A DNA stretch of 64,000 nucleotides from DATBLE01 sp963837265 (GTDB taxonomy: Bacteria; Actinomycetota; Thermoleophilia; Gaiellales; Gaiellaceae), in contig CAWIMQ010000011.1 in assembly GCA_963837265.1 (NCBI GenBank), positions 124,001-188,000 of the forward strand. The letters are read 5' to 3'. Position numbers and translations under genes: made by a program. Of the stretch, positions 47,322 to 55,239 are shown piece by piece (the first letter of the stretch is position 1; each line of letters begins with the position of its first letter). A model generated the notes under the pieces. The model saw only the letters and a program-made list of their open reading frames with translations. It did not search any database and was not told the DNA's origin.

Positions 47322-48673
47322 CGGGCGAGCGCCTCGATCGCCTCGGCGAGCACGGGGCCGGCGGGCGTGTCGATTCCCCGAGGACGCACGAAGCTCTCGA
47401 GAAAGCTCGCGCGCCGGTCCCGGTGAGGGTCCTCGTCGAGTGCGCGCCGCAGCTGCCCGAGGTGCTCCGCGAGCGTGCTCGCCTGCTCGACGAAGCCGCC
47501 CTCTCCCGCGAGCAGGTAGCGGAAGTGGGTCGAGCCCTCCTGCCCCGGGGCGAGGCCGCCGGCGTCGACGGTCAGGACCGGCCGTCCGACGATCGCCGCC
47601 TCGATCTCGGCGCTCGTGTTCAGGGCGACCACCGCGTCGCTCAGCCAGAGCTGGTCGAAGAGCTCCTGAGCCTGCTTCCGGACCCCGGGCACGACGACGC
47701 CCGCGACACGTGGACGCCAGCCGGTCCAGGCAGGCTCGTCCATCGCCCCCGGATGCGGACGGACGACCACGTTCGCGACTCGCACGACGTCGTCCTCGCT
47801 CGCGCGCAGCGACGCCGCCCAGCCGTCGACGAAGTCCGGCTCGCGCTTGGAGACGAATCCCGACGAGCCGAGGTAGAGGACGGTCGCGCGGGCCGGGTCG
47901 AGGCCGAGCGCTCGGCGGAGCTCCTCGCGGGGGGCGGACGGGCCGAGCCCGAAGAAGGTGTCGAACCTGGGCGCGCCCGTCACCGTGACCTTCGCCGGGT
48001 CGATCCCGTGGATCTCCTCGGCCTCGCGACGCTGGACCTCGTTCCAGACGTACAGCCGGTCGGGATGCTCGTGGATGAGCGCCTTGCTCGACAGGTTGTC
48101 CCAGCTGTAGACGACGATCGCGGACGGAATCCCGGCGGCCCTCGCCGCCTTGACGACGTCCGCCTCCTCGCCGCGGAAGTTGACCCGGCTGATGCAGAGG
48201 ACGGCGTCCAGCCGGCGGTCGGCGATGAAGCGGACGAGTCGTCCGTTGGGCGGGATCAGCCGCTCGAGGTCGGCGAACATCCGATCGAGCGTCTCGACCG
48301 ACTCCGCGTCGATCGCCGGGAAGGCGAGCTCGGCGCCGGGGTCGGGCCGGCGGCCGGAGACGGCCCGGACGAGGTGGCGGGCCGCCCGCAGGCGGTTCGC
48401 GTACGCGCCGCGCAGCCGGGGCGACTCGTAGCGAACGACGTCGCGGGCGACGCGGACGACCTTGATCGTCCTGTCGAGGCCGTCCTCGCGGCGGTGCGGG
48501 AAGAACGCGGTCGAGACGCGCCCGGCGGCCTCGAGCTGCCTGGGGACGCGCACCTGCGACTTGGCCTCCGGACGTGCGAGGACGAGCTCGTGACCGCGTT
48601 CCAGCAGCGGGACGAGCGCGGTCAGGTGGTAGGTGAGGTAGTACCCCGCGCCGTAGAAGACGCCGATCCTCAC
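47318..48673 (-). CDS. SWDNL-family GT-B-like transferase, copy 4
   Basis: A 451-residue member from the GTG at 48673, with VRIGVFYGAGYYLTYHLTAL at the N-terminus. Motifs: YSWDNLSSKALIHEHPDRLY, VWNEVQRREAEEIHG, GAPRFDTFFG, VLYLGSSGFVSKREPDFVD, VVVRPHPGAMDEPAW, NTSAEIEAAIVGRPVLT and GQEGSTHFRYLL. All diagnostic residues are intact. Its start overlaps the stop of copy 5 (GTGA), so it is the last gene of the leftward operon copy 6/7 fusion, copy 5, copy 4. Confidence 0.7.
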   Translation of the reverse strand: MRIGVFYGAGYYLTYHLTALVPLLERGHELVLARPEAKSQVRVPRQLEAAGRVSTAFFPHRREDGLDRTIKVVRVARDVVRYESPRLRGAYANRLRAARHLVRAVSGRRPDPGAELAFPAIDAESVETLDRMFADLERLIPPNGRLVRFIADRRLDAVLCISRVNFRGEEADVVKAARAAGIPSAIVVYSWDNLSSKALIHEHPDRLYVWNEVQRREAEEIHGIDPAKVTVTGAPRFDTFFGLGPSAPREELRRALGLDPARATVLYLGSSGFVSKREPDFVDGWAASLRASEDDVVRVANVVVRPHPGAMDEPAWTGWRPRVAGVVVPGVRKQAQELFDQLWLSDAVVALNTSAEIEAAIVGRPVLTVDAGGLAPGQEGSTHFRYLLAGEGGFVEQASTLAEHLGQLRRALDEDPHRDRRASFLESFVRPRGIDTPAGPVLAEAIEALAR

Positions 48674-50031
48674 GTCGCCACCGCCGCCGGCTGCTGCTCG
48701 GCGGCCAGCCGGAGGAGGGTCGAGGCGACGATCGGCGCCACCGGGCGGTCGATCCCCAGCGGCCGCACGAAGCGCTCCACGAAGCGGCGCATTCCTTCCC
48801 GGTCGTGGTCGCCGCGTAGCACCCGCGCCAGGTTGCGCACGTGCGCGTCGAGGCTCGGCGAGTCGATCACGAAGCCGCCCTGCCGCTCGAGGAGGTACTC
48901 GAAGTGCACGGAGCCCTCCTGTCCGGGCGCCTGCGGACCGCCGCGGAAGGTGACGACGGGGCGGCCCGCGATCGCCGCCTCGATCTCGGCGCTCGTGTTC
49001 AGGGCGACGACGGCGTCGGCGGCCGCGAGCAGGCGCGCGAGGCCGGCCGTGTCTGTCTTCGGGCTCCGCTCCACCGCGAGGTCGTCGGTGGGGCCGGGGC
49101 GCCACCTGCTCCAGGCCCCGACGCCGGGGTACGGGCGCACGACGACGCGTGCTCGACGGACGAGAGGCTCGTCGGCGCTGCGGACCGCCGCGAGCCAGCG
49201 CTCGAAGAGCACAGGCTCCTCCCGCGAGATGTTCTTGGACGATCCCAGGTAGAGGATCGTCCGCGGCGCCCCCGCGGGCGGCGGCCCGCGGTCCGGCAGC
49301 GACGCGAGCCGGTCGAAGAAGTCGTCGAAGTTCGGTGCTCCGAGCGGGTGCACGCGCTCGGCGGGAAGACCGTGGAGCCGGACCGCCTCGGCAACCTGCC
49401 AGTCGTTCCACACGAGCAGGTGGTCGGGATGCTCGGTCAGGAGCGCCTTGCTGGAGAGGTTGTCCCAGCTCCAGACGAGCATGATCGTCGGCAGGCCGAG
49501 GTGCCGGGCCGCCTTGATCACGTCGCGCTCGGCTCCGCCGAGGCTGCACCGGCTGACGAGCAGCACGGCGTCGACCTCGAGCGCCGCCATCGCGCCGACC
49601 ATGGCCGGATCGGGCGGAAGGAGCCGCTCGATGTCTCCGAGCGACCCGGCCAGGCTGGAGTGCACCTCGCCCGGCAGGGACAGCGCCGCCAGCCTGTCGG
49701 CGAGGCTCTCGGCGTCGGGGTGGCCGGCCCGGACGAGCACACGGAGGGCGGTCCTCCGCCTGGGCCAGTGCGCGTCGGTCAGCTCGGGGTCGAGGAACCG
49801 CACCAGGTCGCTCAGGCGACGGAAGAGGGTGACCGCCTCCGCTCCCGCGTGCCGTCCCCGGGAGAGGCTCGCCCGCCCGACGTGGGGATGCTGCGCGAGC
49901 CCGGCGGGGACGGGGTCCCGGTCGTCCTCCGACGCGAAGAGCAGGTGGGCTCCCTGCCCCGCCAGCTCGCGGAAGACGTTCGGGACGAAGCGCGGGAGCG
50001 CCCACGGTGAGGAGCTGACCAGAAGCCGCAC
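48670..50031 (-). CDS. SWDNL-family GT-B-like transferase, copy 5
   Basis: A 453-residue member starting with the GTG at 50031 (MRLLVSSSPWALPRFVPNVF). Motifs: WSWDNLSSKALLTEHPDHLL, VWNDWQVAEAVRLHG, GAPNFDDFF, ILYLGSSKNISREEPVLFE, VVVRPYPGVG (Tyr replacing the His of RPHP), NTSAEIEAAIAGRPVVT and GQEGSVHFEYLL. The loss of that His, if real, may change nucleotide binding. It sits between the fused protein and copy 4 and is close to both in sequence, pointing to local duplication. Confidence 0.7.
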   Translation of the reverse strand: MRLLVSSSPWALPRFVPNVFRELAGQGAHLLFASEDDRDPVPAGLAQHPHVGRASLSRGRHAGAEAVTLFRRLSDLVRFLDPELTDAHWPRRRTALRVLVRAGHPDAESLADRLAALSLPGEVHSSLAGSLGDIERLLPPDPAMVGAMAALEVDAVLLVSRCSLGGAERDVIKAARHLGLPTIMLVWSWDNLSSKALLTEHPDHLLVWNDWQVAEAVRLHGLPAERVHPLGAPNFDDFFDRLASLPDRGPPPAGAPRTILYLGSSKNISREEPVLFERWLAAVRSADEPLVRRARVVVRPYPGVGAWSRWRPGPTDDLAVERSPKTDTAGLARLLAAADAVVALNTSAEIEAAIAGRPVVTFRGGPQAPGQEGSVHFEYLLERQGGFVIDSPSLDAHVRNLARVLRGDHDREGMRRFVERFVRPLGIDRPVAPIVASTLLRLAAEQQPAAVAT

Positions 50032-50061
50032 GTTGGGGTGCAGGGTAGCCCGGTCCCCGGC

Positions 50062-52851
50062 TCAGACGAGCTCGACGGCAGCGGGCTCGCCGGCGCCCGC
50101 GAGCTCCAGGACCGCCGCTGCGACCGCCGGTGCGACCGGCCGGTCGAGACCGCGGGGACGGACGAATCGCTCGACGAACGACCGGATCGCCTCCCGGTCG
50201 TACTCGCCCCTCAGCACGCGCCCGAGGACGCGTACGTGCTCCGGGAGCGTGCGCGAGTCGACCACGAACCCTCCGTGCTCCTCGAGGAGGTAGTAGAAGT
50301 GCTTCAGACCCGCCTGTGCGGGTGCGTCGGCGCCGGCCCGGAAGGTGACGACGGGCCGGCCCGCGATCGCCGCCTCGATCTCCGCGGTGGTGCTGAGGCC
50401 GACGGCCACGTGCGCGGTGGACAGCGCCCGCGCCAGCGTGGCCGGCTCGCGCTTCGAGGCCGGCTGCTGCGACAGCAGCGGGTCGTCGGGGGGCGTCCAT
50501 CGGCTCCAGAGCTCGGTGCTCCCCGGGTGCGGCCGGAGCACGACGCGTGCCCGCTCGAGGACCGGATCTCCTGCCGACCGCAGCGCCGCGAGCCAGCGGG
50601 TGAAGAGGGCGGGCTCGTCGGTCGAGGCCTTCGACGAGCCCAGGTAGAGGATCTCGCGCGGCCCGGATCCGCCCGCGACGGGGAGGCGGGCGGCGGCGTT
50701 CTGGAGCTCGGCGAAGAAGCGATCGAAGTTCGGAGCGCCGACCACCGTCACCGACCCGGGAGGGATCCCGTGGAGAGAGGCCGCCTCCTCGACCTGGAGC
50801 CGGTTCCAGACGAGAAGGCGGTCCGGATGCTCGTTCAGCACGGCCTTGCTGGAGAGGTTGTCCCAGCTGAACACCAGCATCGCCGAGGGCAGCCCGAGCG
50901 CCCGCGCCACCTTCAGCACGTCGGGCTCCGGGCCCGAGATGCTGCACCGGCTCACGAGGAAGACCGCGTCCGCACCGACCCGCTCGATCGACTCCCGGAG
51001 CCCGGGCTCGGGCGGGACCAGGCGCTCGACGTGCCTGAGCGCGCCGGCCAGCGACGCCTGGACCCGAGCCGGCACCGCGAGGTCGGCGAAGGAGCTCGCA
51101 CGTGCCTTGGCGTCGGGCATCCGCGCCGCCTTGAGCAGGCGCTTCGCTCCTCGCACCCGGGCCCAGCGCGCGTCCTCGAGCTCGGGATGGAGGAGCAGCA
51201 CCAGGTCGGAGGCGGCGCGGAGGAGGCTCACGGCCTCCGCGTCCGGGCCGGTCCTGGCGAGCGGGAGGTCGACGACGGACACCGCCCGCGCTCCGAGCGC
51301 CGCGACGGCCCGCTCGAGCTTCGCCGGGTTGCGCCCCGAGAACGCGAGCTCCGCCCCCGCGGCGAGGAGCTCCTCGAAGATCGCGGGCAGCGCGTGGACG
51401 TGATCGCGCGGAGCGACCACCAGGATCCGCGACGGGCGGCCGGACGCGCCGGGCTCCTGCCGCGGGGGCGGAGAGCCGGCATGGTCGCCGTCCCTGCTCG
51501 TTCCTGCGGTCGCGAGCTCGACCACCTTCGCGGCGACGACCGGCACGACGGGCAGCGTGATCCCCCCGGGGCGCACGAACCGCTCGACGAACCGGCGGAT
51601 GGGCTCGCGCTCGTGTCCTCCCCGCAGGACCTGTCCGAGCCGGGCGACGTGCTCGTCCAGCGTGCCGGAGTCGACCACGAAGCCTCCGTCCTGCTCCAGG
51701 AGGTACCGGAAGTGCACCGATCCCTCCTGCCCGCGCGCATCGTCTCCCGCCCGGAAGGTGACCACGGGGACTCCTGCGATCGCCGCCTCGATCTCGGCGC
51801 TCGTGTTCAGGGCTGCGACGGCGTCCGCGACCGCGAGCAGATCGGCCAGCCGGGCCGGCTCGAGCTTCGCCTCCGGCTCGACCAGGCTCACGAGGGCGTC
51901 GGGTGGGCTCCACGCGCCCCAGCCGCGACCGACCGGGTGCGGCCGCACGACGACCCGGGCGTCCCGCACGACGGGGTCGGCGCTCGCCCGCACGGCGCCG
52001 AGCCAGCGCTCGAAGATCGGCACCTCGGCCGGGGCGACCTTCGGCGACGAGCCGAGATACAGGATCGTGCGCGGGGCGGCGTCCGCCCGCTCCGGCGCCG
52101 CCGCTCTCGCCGCCTCGAGCTCGTCGAAGAACCGGTCGAAGTTCGCCGCCCCGAGCGCGAGGATCCGTTCCGCCTCGACGCCGTGGAAGTCGACCGCCTC
52201 CCTCGCCTGGATCTCGTTCCAGACGAGCAGGTGGTCGGGGTGCTCGTTCAGGACTGCCTTGCTGGACAGGTTGTCCCAGCTCCAGACGAGCATGATCGAC
52301 AGGAGGCCGAGCCGCCGGGCGACCTTGATCACGTCGGGCTCGGGCCCGCCCATCAGGCAGCGGCTGACGAGGAGGATCCCGTCGACGTCCAGGCCGGCCA
52401 CCGCCTGCTCGAGGTCGCGCTCCGGCGGAAGCAGGCGCTCGATCGACCGGAAGGCAGCGCGCAGTTGGGCGAACGCCTCGGCCGGCAGCCGAAGCTCGGC
52501 CGTTCGCGGGGCAAGCGCCCTGGACTGCCGGTGTCCCGCGAGCTTGAGCACCCGGCGCGCCGCCCGGCGGCGCGGCCACTGGCCGGCCTCGAGGGCGGGG
52601 TCGAGGAAGCGCGTGAAGTCGGCGGCGGCGCGGAGCAGCCGGATCGCCTGCCCGGCCTCGCCCGGCCGCTCGAGCGGAAGCGTGGTCGCCGAGGCCCGGG
52701 GATGTTGCCGGATCCGTGCCGGGAGCCCGTCCGGGGGAAGCGAGAAGACGAGCTCCACCCCCGCGTCGAGGAGCCCTGCGAACAGCGCCGGCAGCCGCTT
52801 GACGGGCGGCGGGGTGGAGACCACGAGGAGGCGCAGCGGGCGGTCGCTCAC
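50062..52851 (-). CDS. Two-domain SWDNL-family transferase (copies 6 and 7 fused)
   Basis: A single 929-codon frame encodes two full family domains. Domain 1 (about 1-445) has SWDNLSSKAVLNEHPDHLLV, GAANFDRFF, VVVRPHPVG and NTSAEIEAAIAGVPVVT. A Pro/Gly-rich linker (about 447-472, around SPPPRQEPGASG) leads to domain 2 (about 474-929) with SWDNLSSKAVLNEHPDRLLV, GAPNFDRFF, VVLRPHPGS and STTAEIEAAIAGRPVVT, where NTSA has become STTA. Like the two-domain polymerases of capsules, it could add two residues alternately. The GTG at 52851 is preferred over one at 52905 since a TAGCCT box ends 8 nt before it. First gene of the leftward operon. Confidence 0.72.
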   Translation of the reverse strand: MSDRPLRLLVVSTPPPVKRLPALFAGLLDAGVELVFSLPPDGLPARIRQHPRASATTLPLERPGEAGQAIRLLRAAADFTRFLDPALEAGQWPRRRAARRVLKLAGHRQSRALAPRTAELRLPAEAFAQLRAAFRSIERLLPPERDLEQAVAGLDVDGILLVSRCLMGGPEPDVIKVARRLGLLSIMLVWSWDNLSSKAVLNEHPDHLLVWNEIQAREAVDFHGVEAERILALGAANFDRFFDELEAARAAAPERADAAPRTILYLGSSPKVAPAEVPIFERWLGAVRASADPVVRDARVVVRPHPVGRGWGAWSPPDALVSLVEPEAKLEPARLADLLAVADAVAALNTSAEIEAAIAGVPVVTFRAGDDARGQEGSVHFRYLLEQDGGFVVDSGTLDEHVARLGQVLRGGHEREPIRRFVERFVRPGGITLPVVPVVAAKVVELATAGTSRDGDHAGSPPPRQEPGASGRPSRILVVAPRDHVHALPAIFEELLAAGAELAFSGRNPAKLERAVAALGARAVSVVDLPLARTGPDAEAVSLLRAASDLVLLLHPELEDARWARVRGAKRLLKAARMPDAKARASSFADLAVPARVQASLAGALRHVERLVPPEPGLRESIERVGADAVFLVSRCSISGPEPDVLKVARALGLPSAMLVFSWDNLSSKAVLNEHPDRLLVWNRLQVEEAASLHGIPPGSVTVVGAPNFDRFFAELQNAAARLPVAGGSGPREILYLGSSKASTDEPALFTRWLAALRSAGDPVLERARVVLRPHPGSTELWSRWTPPDDPLLSQQPASKREPATLARALSTAHVAVGLSTTAEIEAAIAGRPVVTFRAGADAPAQAGLKHFYYLLEEHGGFVVDSRTLPEHVRVLGRVLRGEYDREAIRSFVERFVRPRGLDRPVAPAVAAAVLELAGAGEPAAVELV

Positions 52852-52859
52852 GTCGGCGA

Positions 52860-52914
52860 AGGCTAGCGGCCGCCGTCGCCGGCGTCGGGTGCCGGGGAGC
52901 CGCACGGCTAGAAT
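52860..52914. promoter_or_regulatory. Divergent promoters: fused transferase operon and ABC exporter
   Basis: Leftward TAGCCT (52865-52860) ends 8 nt before the GTG at 52851. Rightward TAGAAT (52909-52914) is 181 nt before the permease start, giving the exporter mRNA an unusually long leader for this window. The leader holds a short ORF (52959-53036) and no other clear structure. Confidence 0.45.
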
Positions 52915-52958
52915 GATCCTGCCCGACGCGGCGCAGATCAGGTCGGGTGCGTTCCGGC

Positions 52959-53036
52959 ATGGTTGCGACTGAGATCCCTGGTTTCGAGCGCGTCTCGCGG
53001 CGCGTCGTGCCCCGAGCGGAAGGGAGGCTGCGCTGA
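52959..53036 (+). CDS. Short leader ORF upstream of the ABC exporter
   Basis: A 25-codon ORF (starts MVATEIPGF, ends EGRLR) in the long leader of the exporter operon, ending 59 nt before the permease start. No homology is recognisable and no strong Shine-Dalgarno sequence precedes the ATG. It might be a regulatory leader peptide or chance. Confidence 0.2.
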   Translation: MVATEIPGFERVSRRVVPRAEGRLR

Positions 53037-53095
53037 CCGCGGTTGCAGGGGAACGAGGGCCGCGAGCCGCGCGCGCGACGACCGCGGCGCTGACG

Positions 53096-53923
53096 GTGAT
53101 CGAGCCGTGGCGCCCCGGGGTCTTCGCCCGGCTGCACGAGATCTGGCGCTTCCGCCGCCTGCTCTCGTACCTCTCGAAGGAGCTGGTCCTCCGGCGCTAC
53201 CGGAAGACCTACCTCTCGTGGCTCTGGGTCCCGCTCCGGCCGGCGCTGAACATCGCGAGCGGCGGGTTCGTCTTCGGCGGCCTGCTGAAGGTCGGCTCCG
53301 GCGACCGGCCCTACATCATCTACTTCGCCTTCGCCTCGGCCGGCTGGATCATCTTCGAGCGCTCGCTGCACTGGGGAACCCGTGCGGTCAAGATGGCCGG
53401 GAGCTTCTCCGGCGGTGCCCACTTTCCGCGCGCCCTGATCGCCGTCGCCTCGGCGGGGCCGGCGATCGTCGACTTCCTCCTGTACGCGTGGATGGCGATC
53501 CTGGCGACCCTCTACTTCCTGATCGTCCAGGGGCACAACTACCTCGCCCCCCCGCCGCAGATGGTCCTCGGCCTCCTCGGCCTCTTCCTTCTGATCGTGT
53601 TCGGGCTCGCGGTCGGGCTGATCACCGGCCCGTTCGCGGCGATCACGAAGGAGGTCCGGTACGCGATCGCCTACATCGTCCAGTTCTGGTACTTCATCAC
53701 CCCGATCATCGTCCCGATCAGCGAGCTGCCGAAGAAGTACCGGCCGGTGATGGAGCTCAACCCGCTGACCGGGCCGGTCGAGATGGTCAAGTTCGGGTTC
53801 CTCAGCACCGCCCCGCCGGAGCCGCTCTCGCTCCTCAGCACGGCGATCGGGCTCGTCGTCTTCGTCGGCGGCGGCCTCACCCTCTTCAGTCGGTTCGAGG
53901 CCAAGGCCGTGGAGAGGCTCTAG
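53096..53923 (+). CDS. wzm: ABC-2 polysaccharide export permease (Wzm-like)
   Basis: A 275-residue permease with six hydrophobic segments. LSYLSKELVLRRYRKTYLSWLWVPLRPAL (quoted as the cytoplasmic gate-helix region, in part RRYRKTYLSWLW) is the classic N-terminus of Wzm/TagG/KpsM proteins, and YFITPIIVPISELPKKYRPVMELNPLTGPVE (around residues 200-228) the periplasmic re-entry loop with the conserved NPL. It forms the membrane channel for a lipid-linked glycan. Start is the GTG at 53096. Only 2 nt separate it from the ATPase gene, so they form one complex; that ATPase looks inactive. Confidence 0.87.
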   Translation: MIEPWRPGVFARLHEIWRFRRLLSYLSKELVLRRYRKTYLSWLWVPLRPALNIASGGFVFGGLLKVGSGDRPYIIYFAFASAGWIIFERSLHWGTRAVKMAGSFSGGAHFPRALIAVASAGPAIVDFLLYAWMAILATLYFLIVQGHNYLAPPPQMVLGLLGLFLLIVFGLAVGLITGPFAAITKEVRYAIAYIVQFWYFITPIIVPISELPKKYRPVMELNPLTGPVEMVKFGFLSTAPPEPLSLLSTAIGLVVFVGGGLTLFSRFEAKAVERL

Positions 53924-53925
53924 CC

Positions 53926-55239
53926 GTGCGCGGCTCGAGCTCGTCGCCGAAGGTCGAGCTGCCCGACGGCGTGGTCGTCTCGGTGCAAGGCATCTCGCGC
54001 GCCCCGGCCGCTCCTCCGCCCGACGTGCCCAGGTGGCTGAAGAAGGTCCTGCCGAAGAGCGGGCTCGCCGGGAAGGGGGCGATCGGCCGCGACATGGACG
54101 ACGCCGACGACCCCGACGACGAGCTCGTCGACGGGTTCGGAGCCGAGGAGCGCGCCCCGCTGCACGAGCTCAGCTTCGAGCTGCGCCCGGGAGAGGGGCT
54201 CGGCATCCTCGGCGGCGGCAGCGAGGTCGGCACCCTGATGAGGATCCTGATCGGCGGTCTCCCGCCGACGACGGGCCGGATCGTCGTCCGCGGCAAGATC
54301 GCGCACCTGCTCCGGAGCGACATGATGCGCTACGTCAGCAAGGAGACGGGGCGCGAGGCGGTCATGCTGATCGCCCGCTACCTGCACTGGCCCCGCTCGG
54401 TCCTGCGCGCGCGCTTCGACGAGATCCTGGAGTTCGCGAGGCTCGACGAGCTCGACAAGTCGCTCTCGGCGCAGAAGTACCGGAACCTGACCAACATGCG
54501 GCTGCTCTTCTCCGCCGCGCTGCACATGGACGCGGCCCTGTACGTGCTCGACCATGGCATCCAGGACGACTACGAGTTCGGCCTGCGCTGCTTCGACCTC
54601 ATCGAGCAGCGCAAGCGCGAGGGAGCGGCGGTGATCCAGGGCGCCCAGAAGATGGTCGAGGACGTCGCCAGGCTCTGCGACCGCGTTCTGTTCTTCGAGG
54701 GGGGCCACGTGGTGTACGACGGGCGCCCGGTCGACGTCGCGCTCTCGATCGCGAAGCTGAAGAAGGACAAGGTCCACCCCCTCTCGGTTCCCGTGGCGGC
54801 GGCGGTCGCCGACGGAGGGAAGCGGGCGGACGTCGGGCCGGGTGGAGCACCGATCGAGATCGAGCTCCATCTCATGCGCAAGGAGCTCTTCCTCGGCTTC
54901 GTGCTGGAGCTGACGGACGACCTGGGGCACGTCACGCGGCTCGAGTCGCCTGGACGCGCCGAGGCGGGGCTCCCCGGGGTCTACCGGCTGCGCATCTTCG
55001 TGCCCACCGGGCGGCTCGAGGCAGGCACGTACGCGGCGAAGCTCCTCGGCGAGATCAGTCCCGGCGGCGCCGAGCCGGGCCCACCCCGCGAGCTCCTGGC
55101 CTTCGACGTCGTGTCGAGCGGCCGGGTCGCCGTCGACGACGACGACTCGGAGCCGCAGTTCGAGCTGGTTCCGTACCCGGCGGACGACCTCGAGGAGACG
55201 GAAGACGTGGGGTGGAGTGTCAGCCGCGCGGCACCCTGA
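53926..55239 (+). CDS. wzt: Degenerate ABC ATPase subunit (Wzt-like)
   Basis: A 437-residue protein laid out like Wzt: an ATPase-type domain (about 15-275) and a C-terminal beta-sandwich-like domain (about 300-420) that in Wzt recognises the glycan end. The fold is recognisable from LRPGEGLGILGG and LPPTTGRIVVRGKIAHLL. Every catalytic motif is altered: the Walker A loop is G96-G-G-S-E-V-G-T103 with no lysine, the signature YRNLTNM (185-191) lacks S-G-G, Walker B ends YVLDH (D209-H210) instead of D-E, and the switch histidine position reads IQGAQ (G239). Q-loop identity is unclear. It follows the permease by 2 nt. It may be a scaffold or gate, or need a partner ATPase from elsewhere. Confidence 0.8.
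   Translation: MRGSSSSPKVELPDGVVVSVQGISRAPAAPPPDVPRWLKKVLPKSGLAGKGAIGRDMDDADDPDDELVDGFGAEERAPLHELSFELRPGEGLGILGGGSEVGTLMRILIGGLPPTTGRIVVRGKIAHLLRSDMMRYVSKETGREAVMLIARYLHWPRSVLRARFDEILEFARLDELDKSLSAQKYRNLTNMRLLFSAALHMDAALYVLDHGIQDDYEFGLRCFDLIEQRKREGAAVIQGAQKMVEDVARLCDRVLFFEGGHVVYDGRPVDVALSIAKLKKDKVHPLSVPVAAAVADGGKRADVGPGGAPIEIELHLMRKELFLGFVLELTDDLGHVTRLESPGRAEAGLPGVYRLRIFVPTGRLEAGTYAAKLLGEISPGGAEPGPPRELLAFDVVSSGRVAVDDDDSEPQFELVPYPADDLEETEDVGWSVSRAAP

Noticed and set aside
52852..52905. Start of the fused transferase at the GTG at 52905
   Set aside because: The added residues are an Arg-rich run and a -10-like TAGCCT lies between the two starts, 8 nt before the GTG at 52851.
47318..53536. A single leftward open frame of about 2,070 codons across this region
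   Set aside because: Only its last 451 codons (47318-48673) look like a protein; the rest reads through other frames of copies 5-7 and the ABC permease as low-complexity Arg/Ala/Gly sequence, an effect of high GC.
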